This document shows positions 8,720 to 16,596 of a stretch of 64,000 nucleotides of DNA, in pieces. How positions within the stretch are numbered: the stretch's first letter is position 1; the number at the start of each line of letters is the position of its first letter. The translations under genes and the position numbers were made by a program. The stretch covers positions 3,286,001 through 3,350,000 of the forward strand of contig OY730443.1 of assembly GCA_963422705.1 (NCBI GenBank), read 5' to 3'. Origin of the DNA: G963422705 sp963422705 (GTDB taxonomy: Bacteria; Poribacteria; WGA-4E; WGA-3G). The notes beneath the pieces are model-generated. The model did not search any database, was not told where the DNA came from, and worked only from the letters and a program-made list of their open reading frames with translations.

Positions 8720-8735
8720 GCGGCCTTTCCAAGCT
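8717..8735 (+). repeat. Partial copy of a dispersed short repeat
   Basis: The segment TAGGCGGCCTTTCCAAGCT resembles the core of the repeats at 56914, 55884 and 54588 (TAGGCGGGCTTTCCAAGC). It contains the stop codon of res. The inner part can fold as a short hairpin (GCTT/AAGC style). It is only a partial match. Confidence 0.35.
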
Positions 8736-8881
8736 AATTGATACAACCTTCCCTTTTTATCTCTGTGTGTAAGGCGAATTTGCCAATCGGCATCACTTGC
8801 GTACTTGCCCTGTGTTAGCGTATAACAATATCAGCTGTGCAAAACGGCTATCGTGTATAGTCGCAAGTTGGAGGGAAATAC

Positions 8882-9203
8882 CTAACTTTGTCGCATCGTT
8901 GGTTGGATGACTAACTCTGGAATGTTGCTGCGCTGAGGCAGGGTTGCGATGAGATGGATTGCGGCGGACGTTGCGTCAACATCCACCATCATCTTGGGTG
9001 CCTCCGCGTTGGGGGGACTGGCCGGTTGTCCAAAATCGGCGTTGCGACTTTGCCGGGGATGATAACGCTAAATCGGTGTTGAGGAATTCTGTGAAGTTGA
9101 TGACTGCTGCTTTTGCGGCGCCATAAGGAAAACCGCTCAAGGGGTCGGGGGTAAATGCTGCGAGTTTTGACAAAAAATGGAAAACATCTATAATGGGTAT
9201 CAT
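8882..9203 (-). pseudogene. Short-chain dehydrogenase/reductase (SDR) fragment, truncated and frameshifted
   Basis: On the minus strand the first part encodes LAAFTPDPLSGFPYGAAKAA followed by INFTEFLNTDLA. This includes the SDR catalytic YxxxK (YGAAK) in its usual context. After a frame change another frame continues with PGKVATPILDNRPVPP and then VDVDATSAAIHLIATLPQRS, the normal C-terminal half of a FabG-like SDR, ending with TAG at 8882-8884. The whole N-terminal Rossmann half with the TGxxxGxG motif is absent. It is therefore a relic. The rest of the 8720-9353 interval shows no other gene. Confidence 0.75.
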
Positions 9204-9353
9204 AATCTAATAGAGCCTAAGGGGGTTAGCCCACTGTTTTTGGAGGAGTGAGCAAATGGATAACGCGTCTGCTTATCGCATTCATTACCGGAAAAAGTAC
9301 GACATCTGGCAATTTCTTAAAACGGGATGATACTGCGAATTCGTCAAAAACAG

Positions 9354-9382
9354 TTGACATCCGTCCTGAAATGTCGTATAAT
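9354..9382 (+). promoter_or_regulatory. Consensus sigma-70 promoter of the carbamoyltransferase gene
   Basis: A perfect TTGACA (9354-9359), a 17-bp spacer and a perfect TATAAT (9377-9382). It lies 64 bases upstream of the start codon at 9446. It is the best promoter match in the window and implies strong constitutive transcription by the housekeeping sigma factor, with a short leader. Confidence 0.85.
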
Positions 9383-9445
9383 AACCGTTTCTTTATTTTT
9401 GTGGGTTTGGCATGAAGATAGCGTACATAAGTACAAGGTGAAAAG

Positions 9446-10387
9446 ATGAAGCATCTAATTACACTCAAAAATTGGACACAAACCGATATTCTTGAGACGG
9501 TTGAAGACAGTCTTAACGTCAAAAACTACCCAGAAAAATATAGACAAGCCCTAGGTGGTAAGGGGCTCGGTTTGCTTTTCCAGAAGACTTCAACGCGCAC
9601 CCGGTGCGCGGGCGAAGTAGGCATGACGCAACTCGGTGGGCATGCCTACTATCTCGACTGGCGGACGACGAACTTCGGGTTAGCCCACCTTGGTGATGAA
9701 ATCCGTGTTCTCTCGGCGTATGTTGATGTCATTTTAGCAAGATTCTTGAAACACGCCCAAATGGGCACGGCGGCTGCCGCTGCAGATGTACCGGTGATTA
9801 ACGGTTGTTGTGACTTGTATCACCCGACACAGGCACTCGGAGATTTGATGACAATACAAGAAGTCTTCGGTAGACTTGAAGGCATTAAGTTGGCCTTTAT
9901 CGGTGTGCACAACAATGTCTGTAATTCGCTGATTGCTGCCGGGATGAAGGTAGGGGTTGAGGTAACGGTTGTTGCCCCGGAAATCAATCCTGCTGCTGTG
10001 GATAAAGAATTATGGAATGATGCGTGCCGGAGGGGCTTCTTCAAATCGCTTCCAATGGCGGAACTCACTCAGGATACTTTGGACAAAACCATCGCCAATA
10101 CTGATATTGTCTATACAGATACCTGGCTAGACATGGAATTTTTCAACGAACCGGAGTTCGCTGAGGAACAGAAACGGCGTATGAAAAAGATGATGCCGTA
10201 TCAATTGAACGCGTCCTTGCTTAAGGAACACGGGTGCCGGATTATGCACTGTTTACCGGCGCATCGAGGGTATGAAATTGCGGGTGAGATGCTTAACGAG
10301 CCGCGCTCAATCATCTTTCGGCAATCCGAAAATCGGCTTCATAGCATGAAATCTGTCCTACTCAAATTACTTTCGGGTTCGAGCTAA
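9446..10387 (+). CDS. Ornithine carbamoyltransferase-family protein with atypical substrate loop
   Basis: A 313-residue transcarbamylase with all carbamoyl-phosphate residues: KTSTRTR (about 47-53), HPTQALGDL (about 126) and the C-terminal HCLPAHRGYEI. OTC makes citrulline in arginine synthesis. However, the ornithine-binding SMG loop (usually DxWxSMG) reads DTWLDMEFFNEPEF, so the second substrate may not be ornithine. Related families use acetylornithine, succinylornithine, putrescine or unknown amines. A ribosome site AAGGTG lies before the ATG. No other arg gene is adjacent. The next gene, 48 bases downstream, is threonine synthase. I therefore leave the gene symbol blank. Confidence 0.85.
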   Translation: MKHLITLKNWTQTDILETVEDSLNVKNYPEKYRQALGGKGLGLLFQKTSTRTRCAGEVGMTQLGGHAYYLDWRTTNFGLAHLGDEIRVLSAYVDVILARFLKHAQMGTAAAAADVPVINGCCDLYHPTQALGDLMTIQEVFGRLEGIKLAFIGVHNNVCNSLIAAGMKVGVEVTVVAPEINPAAVDKELWNDACRRGFFKSLPMAELTQDTLDKTIANTDIVYTDTWLDMEFFNEPEFAEEQKRRMKKMMPYQLNASLLKEHGCRIMHCLPAHRGYEIAGEMLNEPRSIIFRQSENRLHSMKSVLLKLLSGSS

Positions 10388-10435
10388 AACTAACGTTAGG
10401 GCGGATGTAGCGGATAACCGCTGCCGCAAACACTT

Positions 10436-11593
10436 ATGCAAAACTATTTAGCTGAGCTTGAATGTAGTAACAATTGTGGGAAAACCTATCTACATACGGA
10501 ACCGCAGGATGTCTGTACGTCTTGTGGGAAACCGTTATTTGCCCGGTACCACCTTCAAAAGTTAGCAAAGACGTTGAGACGTGAACACCTTTTGTCACGG
10601 GCTTCAACCTTGTGGCGTTATAGGGAACTTCTGCCTATTTGCGACATGTCGGACATCGTTTCACTGGGAGAAACGATGACACCCCTCCTGCATGCGAGAA
10701 AACTCGGTGCGACGTTAGGTGGGGCGACAGAAGTTTGGATAAAGGACGAATCCCGTTTGCCAGGGGGCAGCTTCAAAGCGCGAGGGTTAGCGCTAGCGGT
10801 TTCAAAGGCAAAAGCACTCGGGCTAACGGAGTTAGCAATTCCGTCCGCGGGCAACGCAGCGACAGCACTCGCCCTCTATGCGGGGTGTGCGGGGCTTACC
10901 GCACATATCTTTATGCCAAAAGATACCCCTACCTTCAATCAAGAAACATGCAGGCTTGCAGGCGCTAAGGTGACGCTTGTTGATGGCTTCATTACAGATG
11001 CCGGTAAAATGGTAGCAGAACGAAAAATGGCGGAAGGGTGGTTTGACGTTTCTACGCTCAAAGAACCTTATCGTTTAGAAGGCAAAAAGACGATGGGATT
11101 TGAGCTCGCTGAGCAATTAGGATGGGAGCTTCCTGATGTCGTCGTCTATCCGACGGGAGGCGGAACGGGGCTTGTCGGGATGTGGAAAGCATTCAATGAA
11201 TTGGAGGAACTCGGGTGGATTGGCAAGAAACGTCCCCGCTTCATCGCGGTTCAAGCCGGGGGGTGTGCCCCGATTGTCAGCGCATGGGAGAGAAATGAAG
11301 TGGAAGCCGCGCCCTGGCAGAGGCCTGAAACGATTGCTAATGGGCTACGCGTTCCTCAAGCAATTGGCGACTTTCTGATTTTAAACGCGATTCGTGAAAC
11401 CGATGGCGCTGCCATTGCCGTTACAGACGAGGCTATTCGAGAGGCAATGCGATTGCTTCCGACAACTGAGGGACTCTTGGCGGGCCCTGAAGGCGCGGCA
11501 ACTGTTGCGGCCCTCCCACGCCTAATCGCGTGCGGAATGATTGCCCCTAACGAGCGGATTGTGCTATTTAATACAGGTGGGTATCAGTCTTAA
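10436..11593 (+). CDS. thrC: Threonine synthase
   Basis: A 385-residue PLP enzyme of fold type II that converts O-phosphohomoserine to threonine. The N-terminus has a rubredoxin-like zinc knuckle (LECSNNCGKTY, then VCTSCGKPL), seen in the archaeal/plant-like ThrC group. The PLP lysine is in LPGGSFKARG. The phosphate-binding glycine loop is PTGGGTGLVGMWKAF and the C-terminal FNTGGYQS is typical. It lies 48 bases after the carbamoyltransferase with no promoter seen between, so they probably share the strong promoter at 9354, and a terminator follows. Threonine dehydratase or other fold-II enzymes are less likely given the zinc knuckle and length. Confidence 0.92.
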   Translation: MQNYLAELECSNNCGKTYLHTEPQDVCTSCGKPLFARYHLQKLAKTLRREHLLSRASTLWRYRELLPICDMSDIVSLGETMTPLLHARKLGATLGGATEVWIKDESRLPGGSFKARGLALAVSKAKALGLTELAIPSAGNAATALALYAGCAGLTAHIFMPKDTPTFNQETCRLAGAKVTLVDGFITDAGKMVAERKMAEGWFDVSTLKEPYRLEGKKTMGFELAEQLGWELPDVVVYPTGGGTGLVGMWKAFNELEELGWIGKKRPRFIAVQAGGCAPIVSAWERNEVEAAPWQRPETIANGLRVPQAIGDFLILNAIRETDGAAIAVTDEAIREAMRLLPTTEGLLAGPEGAATVAALPRLIACGMIAPNERIVLFNTGGYQS

Positions 11594-11597
11594 GCGG

Positions 11598-11641
11598 AAA
11601 ATTCTTGTACCTCACTATGCGAAGCGAGATACAAGAATTTT
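11598..11641 (+). terminator. Rho-independent terminator after thrC
   Basis: A perfect 12-bp stem (AAAATTCTTGTA at 11598-11609, TACAAGAATTTT at 11630-11641) encloses a further short CTC/GAG stem. The descending arm ends in four T. Its A-rich ascending arm lets it work in both directions, for thrC and for the minus-strand gene that ends at 11670. Confidence 0.8.
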
Positions 11642-11669
11642 GGCGCTTTCAAAATAGATTAGAACCGAG

Positions 11670-12452
11670 TTATCGGTTTTCTTTTTCTAGATAATCGTAA
11701 GTAGGCTGTTCCCCATTATCTGCGCCGGCTTCTCCTGCGGGTCCACTTTCTTCCCCAACGCGGTATCCCACCTGATATTTCTGAACTGAGACAATTGGAT
11801 AGGGGCCATCAAACCCGGTAATGGTACCGTGTACTTCCACTTCTTTCTGATTATTAGCGGCATCAAGCCGGAGCCGGTCGAATTCTGCATTGGGACTGAA
11901 GACGAACTTCTGTTCTTCACTGCCGGCCGTCATCGCGTGATGAATATAGGAGGTATCGGGCCTCCAACGTCGCCAGGAAGGAACGTTTCGTATGTAACTT
12001 CTTGCGAACCCGGGGTGTGCGAACATGTCTCCACGAATCGTCGCTTCAGTTTTAAGAACGCGGGATTGGGCGAGGCCATGACGGCCGCGAAATCGGGAAT
12101 CGTTGAGCTGCCGCATAATATCGTACACATCAAACGTATGCGTTACGCTATATTTAGAAGCCCCCCGCCTCGGCTTGACTTCAACGACAGTCGTGAACAG
12201 CCGTTTTTTTCCATTCTTTCCAACCGGTGTATAAAAAGTGATGTCTTCGGCATCTGCCCACGGTTCTAGCAGCCGGCGAATTTGTCTCGCATCCGCGTTA
12301 CTGACGACATCGGAAATCTCTATTTTTAGCGTTGCAACTTCAGCGAAGCTGAGCGTACTCATTCCTGTAAATATGAGGAGCCCCGCGAAGATGACACCGC
12401 CCCCCTGTAAAATGAAGAGCCGCCAACACGTTCTCAGATGTGTGCGTTTCAT
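11670..12452 (-). CDS. Secreted protein of unknown function
   Basis: No family is recognised. The start chosen is the ATG at 12450-12452 because GGAGGAAATCAAA precedes it perfectly; an in-frame ATG at 12491 lacks a site. The 260-residue product has a long signal peptide (basic MKRTHLRTCWR, hydrophobic core, cleavage near LSFAEV). The mature part begins with a beta-alpha-beta pattern (ATLKIEISDVVSNADARQI) reminiscent of heavy-metal-associated folds but without CxxC. Near the C-terminus EVEVHGTITGFDGPYPIVSV looks like an OB-type beta strand set. Both structural guesses are inference. It converges on thrC and shares its terminator. Confidence 0.65.
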   Translation of the reverse strand: MKRTHLRTCWRLFILQGGGVIFAGLLIFTGMSTLSFAEVATLKIEISDVVSNADARQIRRLLEPWADAEDITFYTPVGKNGKKRLFTTVVEVKPRRGASKYSVTHTFDVYDIMRQLNDSRFRGRHGLAQSRVLKTEATIRGDMFAHPGFARSYIRNVPSWRRWRPDTSYIHHAMTAGSEEQKFVFSPNAEFDRLRLDAANNQKEVEVHGTITGFDGPYPIVSVQKYQVGYRVGEESGPAGEAGADNGEQPTYDYLEKENR

Positions 12453-12668
12453 TTTGATTTCCTCCGTTAGGATATTCTCATTGCATTGCAACTATTATAC
12501 CCGGTTTCAGCGGGAAAGTTGCAATAAAAAATACATAATCAGGTTATTTCGCCATCGGGCACGAAATGGCCCGATGAAATTCTTAATCTTCATCTAACCG
12601 GACCGAATCACAAAAAAGTATTAACCCCGACAATGTCTTAAAACGGGGTGCTATCTGGTAAAAAAAAC

Positions 12669-12697
12669 TTGAAACGGATTTGTAAATGTGCTAACAT
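12669..12697 (+). promoter_or_regulatory. Candidate promoter for the beta-propeller gene
   Basis: TTGAAA (12669-12674), a 17-bp spacer and TAACAT (12692-12697), about 100 bases before the start at 12799. It lies in the 346-base gap between divergent genes (12453-12798), which holds no other recognisable feature. The match is moderate. Confidence 0.4.
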
Positions 12698-12798
12698 TTA
12701 ATGAAACTATGGCACTTTTTAGGGACGTGGTAAATGCCCTTATTGCGATGTCCGCAAATAATTTGAATTCATAACAGATAAAAGAGGAGCGCTGAGTG

Positions 12799-13728
12799 AT
12801 GAAAAAAATGGTTTGGATAGCGATGGTGCTTTCCGTGATATGTATTGCGACGAGTTACGGGCAATACAACGGGGAATGTTGGGTTGTGAGCGAGGGTTCG
12901 ACGATTTATAAGTTGTACTCAAATGGGAACGCAGATCCGCAAGTGATTCCAAATTTAACACAAGCGAGTGCGGCTGAAGTCAATCCGGCGGATGGCGTTG
13001 TTTGGATTGCCGTCTCCGCGGCAAATACCGTCTACCGATATAATCCAAACAGTAGTGAGTTTCTAGAAATTAAGGATATCAACCGTCCAAGCATGATTTC
13101 GATTAATCCGGCAGATGGCTCGGCGTGGATTGCCGGATATGACAGCGTCAAAAAGGTCTCCGGGGACGGCACACAAGTCATGGTAAACATAGAAGCGCAT
13201 GAACCTGCAGTCGCCGTGAACCCAAAGGATGGAAGTTGTTGGATAACCAATGCCCGTGGCCCCATCGCGCGGTACGACGCCGCCGGAAATAAGGTAGCGG
13301 ATGCGCCACCCATGAGGGAGCCCAAAGGCGTAACAGTTGACTATGAAGGAAACGCATGGGTGGCGGATAGTCAACACAGTGTACTCGTTCGCCTCTCACC
13401 ATCAGGACAGAAGTTAGTGGAGCTTATCGATATTCGGAATCCCACCTCCCCCCGAATCAATCCTAAGGATGGTAGTCTCTGGGTAGTTTCCCAACAATCC
13501 ATGCTGATAAATTTGGCGAAAGACGGAACGAAGAAGAATGAATTCATGGCAGGCATGGCAATTCTTGCAATCAGTGTTTCACCCACCGACAACGGTATTT
13601 GGGTGGCTGACATGTTAGGCGAGACGTTCCAAGGTGAAGTCAGTAAATTTTCTGCAAGCGGGCAGAAAATTTTTGCGAATGGTATTAAGCAACCGTCTTC
13701 CGTTTCAGTTGGATATTGGGAACAGTAG
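12799..13728 (+). CDS. Secreted NHL/SMP-30-like beta-propeller protein
   Basis: A 309-residue protein with a signal peptide (MKKMVWIAMVLSVICIATSYGQ) and about seven repeats of roughly 40 residues. The repeats have the pattern VNPxDGxxWIxxxxxxxVxRY (for example VNPADGVVWIAVS, INPADGSAWIAGY, VNPKDGSCWITNA, INPKDGSLWVVSQ). This is the blade signature of NHL/Vgb-type propellers, which act as binding or scaffold proteins and sometimes as hydrolases or lyases. The ATG at 12799 overlaps a GTG at 12796; GAGGAGC upstream fits either. The product is periplasmic or secreted. No catalytic residues can be assigned. Confidence 0.75.
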   Translation: MKKMVWIAMVLSVICIATSYGQYNGECWVVSEGSTIYKLYSNGNADPQVIPNLTQASAAEVNPADGVVWIAVSAANTVYRYNPNSSEFLEIKDINRPSMISINPADGSAWIAGYDSVKKVSGDGTQVMVNIEAHEPAVAVNPKDGSCWITNARGPIARYDAAGNKVADAPPMREPKGVTVDYEGNAWVADSQHSVLVRLSPSGQKLVELIDIRNPTSPRINPKDGSLWVVSQQSMLINLAKDGTKKNEFMAGMAILAISVSPTDNGIWVADMLGETFQGEVSKFSASGQKIFANGIKQPSSVSVGYWEQ

Positions 13729-13906
13729 ATAGCAGGGAAAGTTTCATCGGAGATGCCGAAAAAGCCTTGCCGACGTGCTTTTCTTGACGGCGCATGAGTT
13801 ACCAATTTATTTTTTAATCTTCATGCAAACGCGCTGTTAAGATACCTTCTTTGGAGATGAACTGCCCTGTATTTTTTATCACTATAATAGACAAAGAGGA
13901 AGTATT

Positions 13907-16306
13907 ATGCGCAAGTCCCGTCTGATTACAATTGCGGTTTGTGTAGTTTTCGCTTCATTAAGCGGAAATGCCGATGCACAATTTCCTGATTTTTACGTCG
14001 GAACTGATAGCATCACTTTTTCCAATACAACCCCGAATGAAGGAGAAGAGATTACGATTTGGGTTGAAGTAAAGAATATTGGTGACACGACGCCTACCAT
14101 GAATCAGGATCTGGTTGTTGAACTGTACGAGGCATCGCCTGAAACAGCACCGCTCCAAATTCTATGCAAGGATGTCATTCTGGAATTAAAACCGGGGAAA
14201 ACTGACCGGATAAAAGCACAATGGCGGCCCCCGCCTGGACAGACAGAGATTTATGCTGTCGTTAACCCGGCCGGGGAGCGATATATTCAAGAGGCAGAAG
14301 GGGGCAATAACCTCACATCGGCTCCTATTGTAGCAAAATCGCGTACCTTTCCATCCGCAACGCCTGAAAGTATCCAAAGTGCGATAGCTAGAGGAGTGGC
14401 ATGGATTGAGGGGCGCCAGGGCAGACACAGTCGCACGTGTCTACAGTGTGGTATTGATAACCAACTGATTTTAGTCTGTGTTGCTTGCGGTGCAAACCTC
14501 AAAGGGCTCGCTGAAAATTTTGTGCCAGGCTCCTTTTGGAATTTCGGGGAAGACATGACACAGGAGACTTCGCTGGCATTGCAGACACTGCTTGCCGCCG
14601 GTAGGACGCCGGAGCATCCATCTGTACAGAGAGGCATCAACTTTCTACTGGAGCAGAACTGGAACGAATTTGCCGTGTATCACTACGCAGTCATTATCCC
14701 GGTTTTAGTCGCGAGCCGGAACCCCGCCTATAGAGAACGCATACAGTTCGCTGTGAACCAGTTAATCAAAAAACAACTTCCCATTCCCGGCAGCAAATTC
14801 ATTGACGCGAGAGACGATGGCGGCTGGGGATACGGTTACACAGCTGATGGTGCGCACATGAACATGGTAATCTACGCGCTCTATGTAGCGAAGCATGCAC
14901 AATTTGAAATCCCGCCGCGGGTATGGGAGCGTGCTGAGCAGTGGATTCGCCGGAATCAAACTGATACGGGTGGATGGCTCTATAACCTCGTTGACGAAGG
15001 CTCGCTGTGGGCAAGCGGCGTTTACGGCAGCATGACTGCAACAGGGCTCTGGGCACTTCGCGCGTGCGGTGTCTCTGTCGAAGAACCGCAAATTCAGAAA
15101 GGCATCTCGTGGTTAAAAAAGTATTGGACGTTGACGCGAAACCCCGGTTCTAATTCCTGGCTGTACTATTATCTACTCTCGTTGCAACGGTTCTGTGATA
15201 TCCCACCTAAACTGGATACGCTTGCCGGGCATCAGTGGTACGATGAATTTTCAGGGATGATGGTAGCAGAACAGGAACCAGATGGGAGATGGCGTGATAA
15301 ACAAGGGGATTTCACCGCAACGTGTTTTGCTGTGATGAGCTTAACTCGTGCGTTAATAGGGCCGACGGCGCCGAATATCGGCATTATTCCGCGGAGTCTA
15401 CGCTTTTCACCGCCCGCACCTCGCGTCGGTGAAGCCGTGCAACTGAGTACGACACTCAGAAATACCGGAACCGCTTTTGATGGACTTCTCGACGTGGCGT
15501 TTTACGCCGATGAACTTAAGGTTAGCACCGCTGAAGTTCTTTGGACATCCACCCTTGGCGATACATCCGTATCAGTTGATTGGGTGCCGACATCCGCAGG
15601 GGAAGTCAAACTCACAGCAAAGGCCATTTTTAACGATACGGATATAAGCGACAATACAGAATCCGCAATCCTCACCGTCTCCCCTCAATCCACTGCTGCT
15701 ACAAATACGGAGCTAGCGAAACCACAAAAACTTGGAGAGGGTGTTTATCAACTCGGTAATGTGATATTTGATATTCACAAACGGGAAATCATCGTGCCGG
15801 GTGAAATTAACATTGTCGGGGCAGATGCTAACATTGAATTTTTTGCATGTGGTAAGCTCGGTAAAACGCATGAGAGTATTCTGATTCTTGATGCAGAGCC
15901 GTTTTATCTGTATGCTGCCCTCGGTGCGCTTGAACTTGAGCCGGGGATGAATCTCGCTGTAGAAGGTGACGCGCGCCAACCTGAAGGGGCACTCGTGGAT
16001 ATCTGGATAGAATGGGAGCAAGGCGATGAGGTGGTTTCTCACCGGGCAGAGCAGTTGGTATGGAACGCTTTCAAGGAAAGTCCAATGCAAGAAACACCGT
16101 GGGTATTCACCGGCGGGCGGGTGCGAAATAATCAGTTAACTGCTCAACTTTTTCATAACATTATTGCTGTCTATCGCGATGCGGATTCGCTTTTCAACCA
16201 TCCATTGCCGACGGGCACCGACGATCTCACCTATCGTGTTAATACGGATATAATTCCGTCTAAAGGTACGAAGGTTAAGGTAATTATCCGGCCAATTCCG
16301 GCTTAG
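13907..16306 (+). CDS. Secreted CARDB / prenyltransferase-like alpha-alpha toroid protein
   Basis: A 799-residue exported protein. A signal peptide (residues 1-25, ending NADAQ) is followed by a CARDB-type Ig domain (GEEITIWVEVKNIGD, about 45-140). A helical block from about 155 to 480 has squalene-cyclase/prenyltransferase repeats (GVAWIEGRQG, GINFLLEQNW, DDGGWGYGYT, WIRRNQTDTGGWLYN, GISWLKKYW, EPDGRWRDK). A zinc-ribbon-like CLQCG...CVACG is inserted near 180. A second CARDB domain (VGEAVQLSTTLRNTGTAFDG) and a beta-rich end follow. The QW-like repeats indicate an alpha/alpha toroid. The DxDD catalytic motif of cyclases is not seen, so a binding or structural role is more likely. TATAAT at 13883 is close upstream. 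Function is unknown. Confidence 0.72.
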   Translation: MRKSRLITIAVCVVFASLSGNADAQFPDFYVGTDSITFSNTTPNEGEEITIWVEVKNIGDTTPTMNQDLVVELYEASPETAPLQILCKDVILELKPGKTDRIKAQWRPPPGQTEIYAVVNPAGERYIQEAEGGNNLTSAPIVAKSRTFPSATPESIQSAIARGVAWIEGRQGRHSRTCLQCGIDNQLILVCVACGANLKGLAENFVPGSFWNFGEDMTQETSLALQTLLAAGRTPEHPSVQRGINFLLEQNWNEFAVYHYAVIIPVLVASRNPAYRERIQFAVNQLIKKQLPIPGSKFIDARDDGGWGYGYTADGAHMNMVIYALYVAKHAQFEIPPRVWERAEQWIRRNQTDTGGWLYNLVDEGSLWASGVYGSMTATGLWALRACGVSVEEPQIQKGISWLKKYWTLTRNPGSNSWLYYYLLSLQRFCDIPPKLDTLAGHQWYDEFSGMMVAEQEPDGRWRDKQGDFTATCFAVMSLTRALIGPTAPNIGIIPRSLRFSPPAPRVGEAVQLSTTLRNTGTAFDGLLDVAFYADELKVSTAEVLWTSTLGDTSVSVDWVPTSAGEVKLTAKAIFNDTDISDNTESAILTVSPQSTAATNTELAKPQKLGEGVYQLGNVIFDIHKREIIVPGEINIVGADANIEFFACGKLGKTHESILILDAEPFYLYAALGALELEPGMNLAVEGDARQPEGALVDIWIEWEQGDEVVSHRAEQLVWNAFKESPMQETPWVFTGGRVRNNQLTAQLFHNIIAVYRDADSLFNHPLPTGTDDLTYRVNTDIIPSKGTKVKVIIRPIPA

Positions 16307-16362
16307 CAGCATCGGGTGGGAATTGGGCATCCCACGCTACAACCTGTGTCCATGGGGGAACA

Positions 16363-16545
16363 ATGCCAATTTTTGAATATCAGTGCAACGAATGCGAAAC
16401 CCGCTTTGAAGTACTTGAACGTGCGAATGACACCTGCATAGCCTTGAAATGCCCAGGATGTGGCAAGGAGAACTCGACGAAACGTCTGTCGACGTTCGCC
16501 ACGGGTGCAACTCAAAAAGGGACTGACATCGCGGGTGCAACATGA
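16363..16545 (+). CDS. FmdB-type zinc ribbon protein
   Basis: A 60-residue protein starting MPIFEYQCNECETRFEVLE, with cysteines at CNEC and CPGC. It is the standard FmdB putative regulatory zinc ribbon (usual length 60-110). It probably binds one zinc ion; the family is often proposed to regulate transcription but no role is proven. A small hairpin (GTGGGA/TCCCAC at 16316-16335) lies just upstream. It precedes holA by about 50 bases. Confidence 0.85.
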   Translation: MPIFEYQCNECETRFEVLERANDTCIALKCPGCGKENSTKRLSTFATGATQKGTDIAGAT

Positions 16546-16596
16546 GCACTTCCTAACAGTGGCAGTGTGCCCTGATGACACCGTGGGACGGAAAAA

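Noticed and set aside
13063..13377. Long antisense frames across the beta-propeller gene
   Set aside because: Coding frame on the plus strand has repeats and signal peptide; the antisense frames have none.
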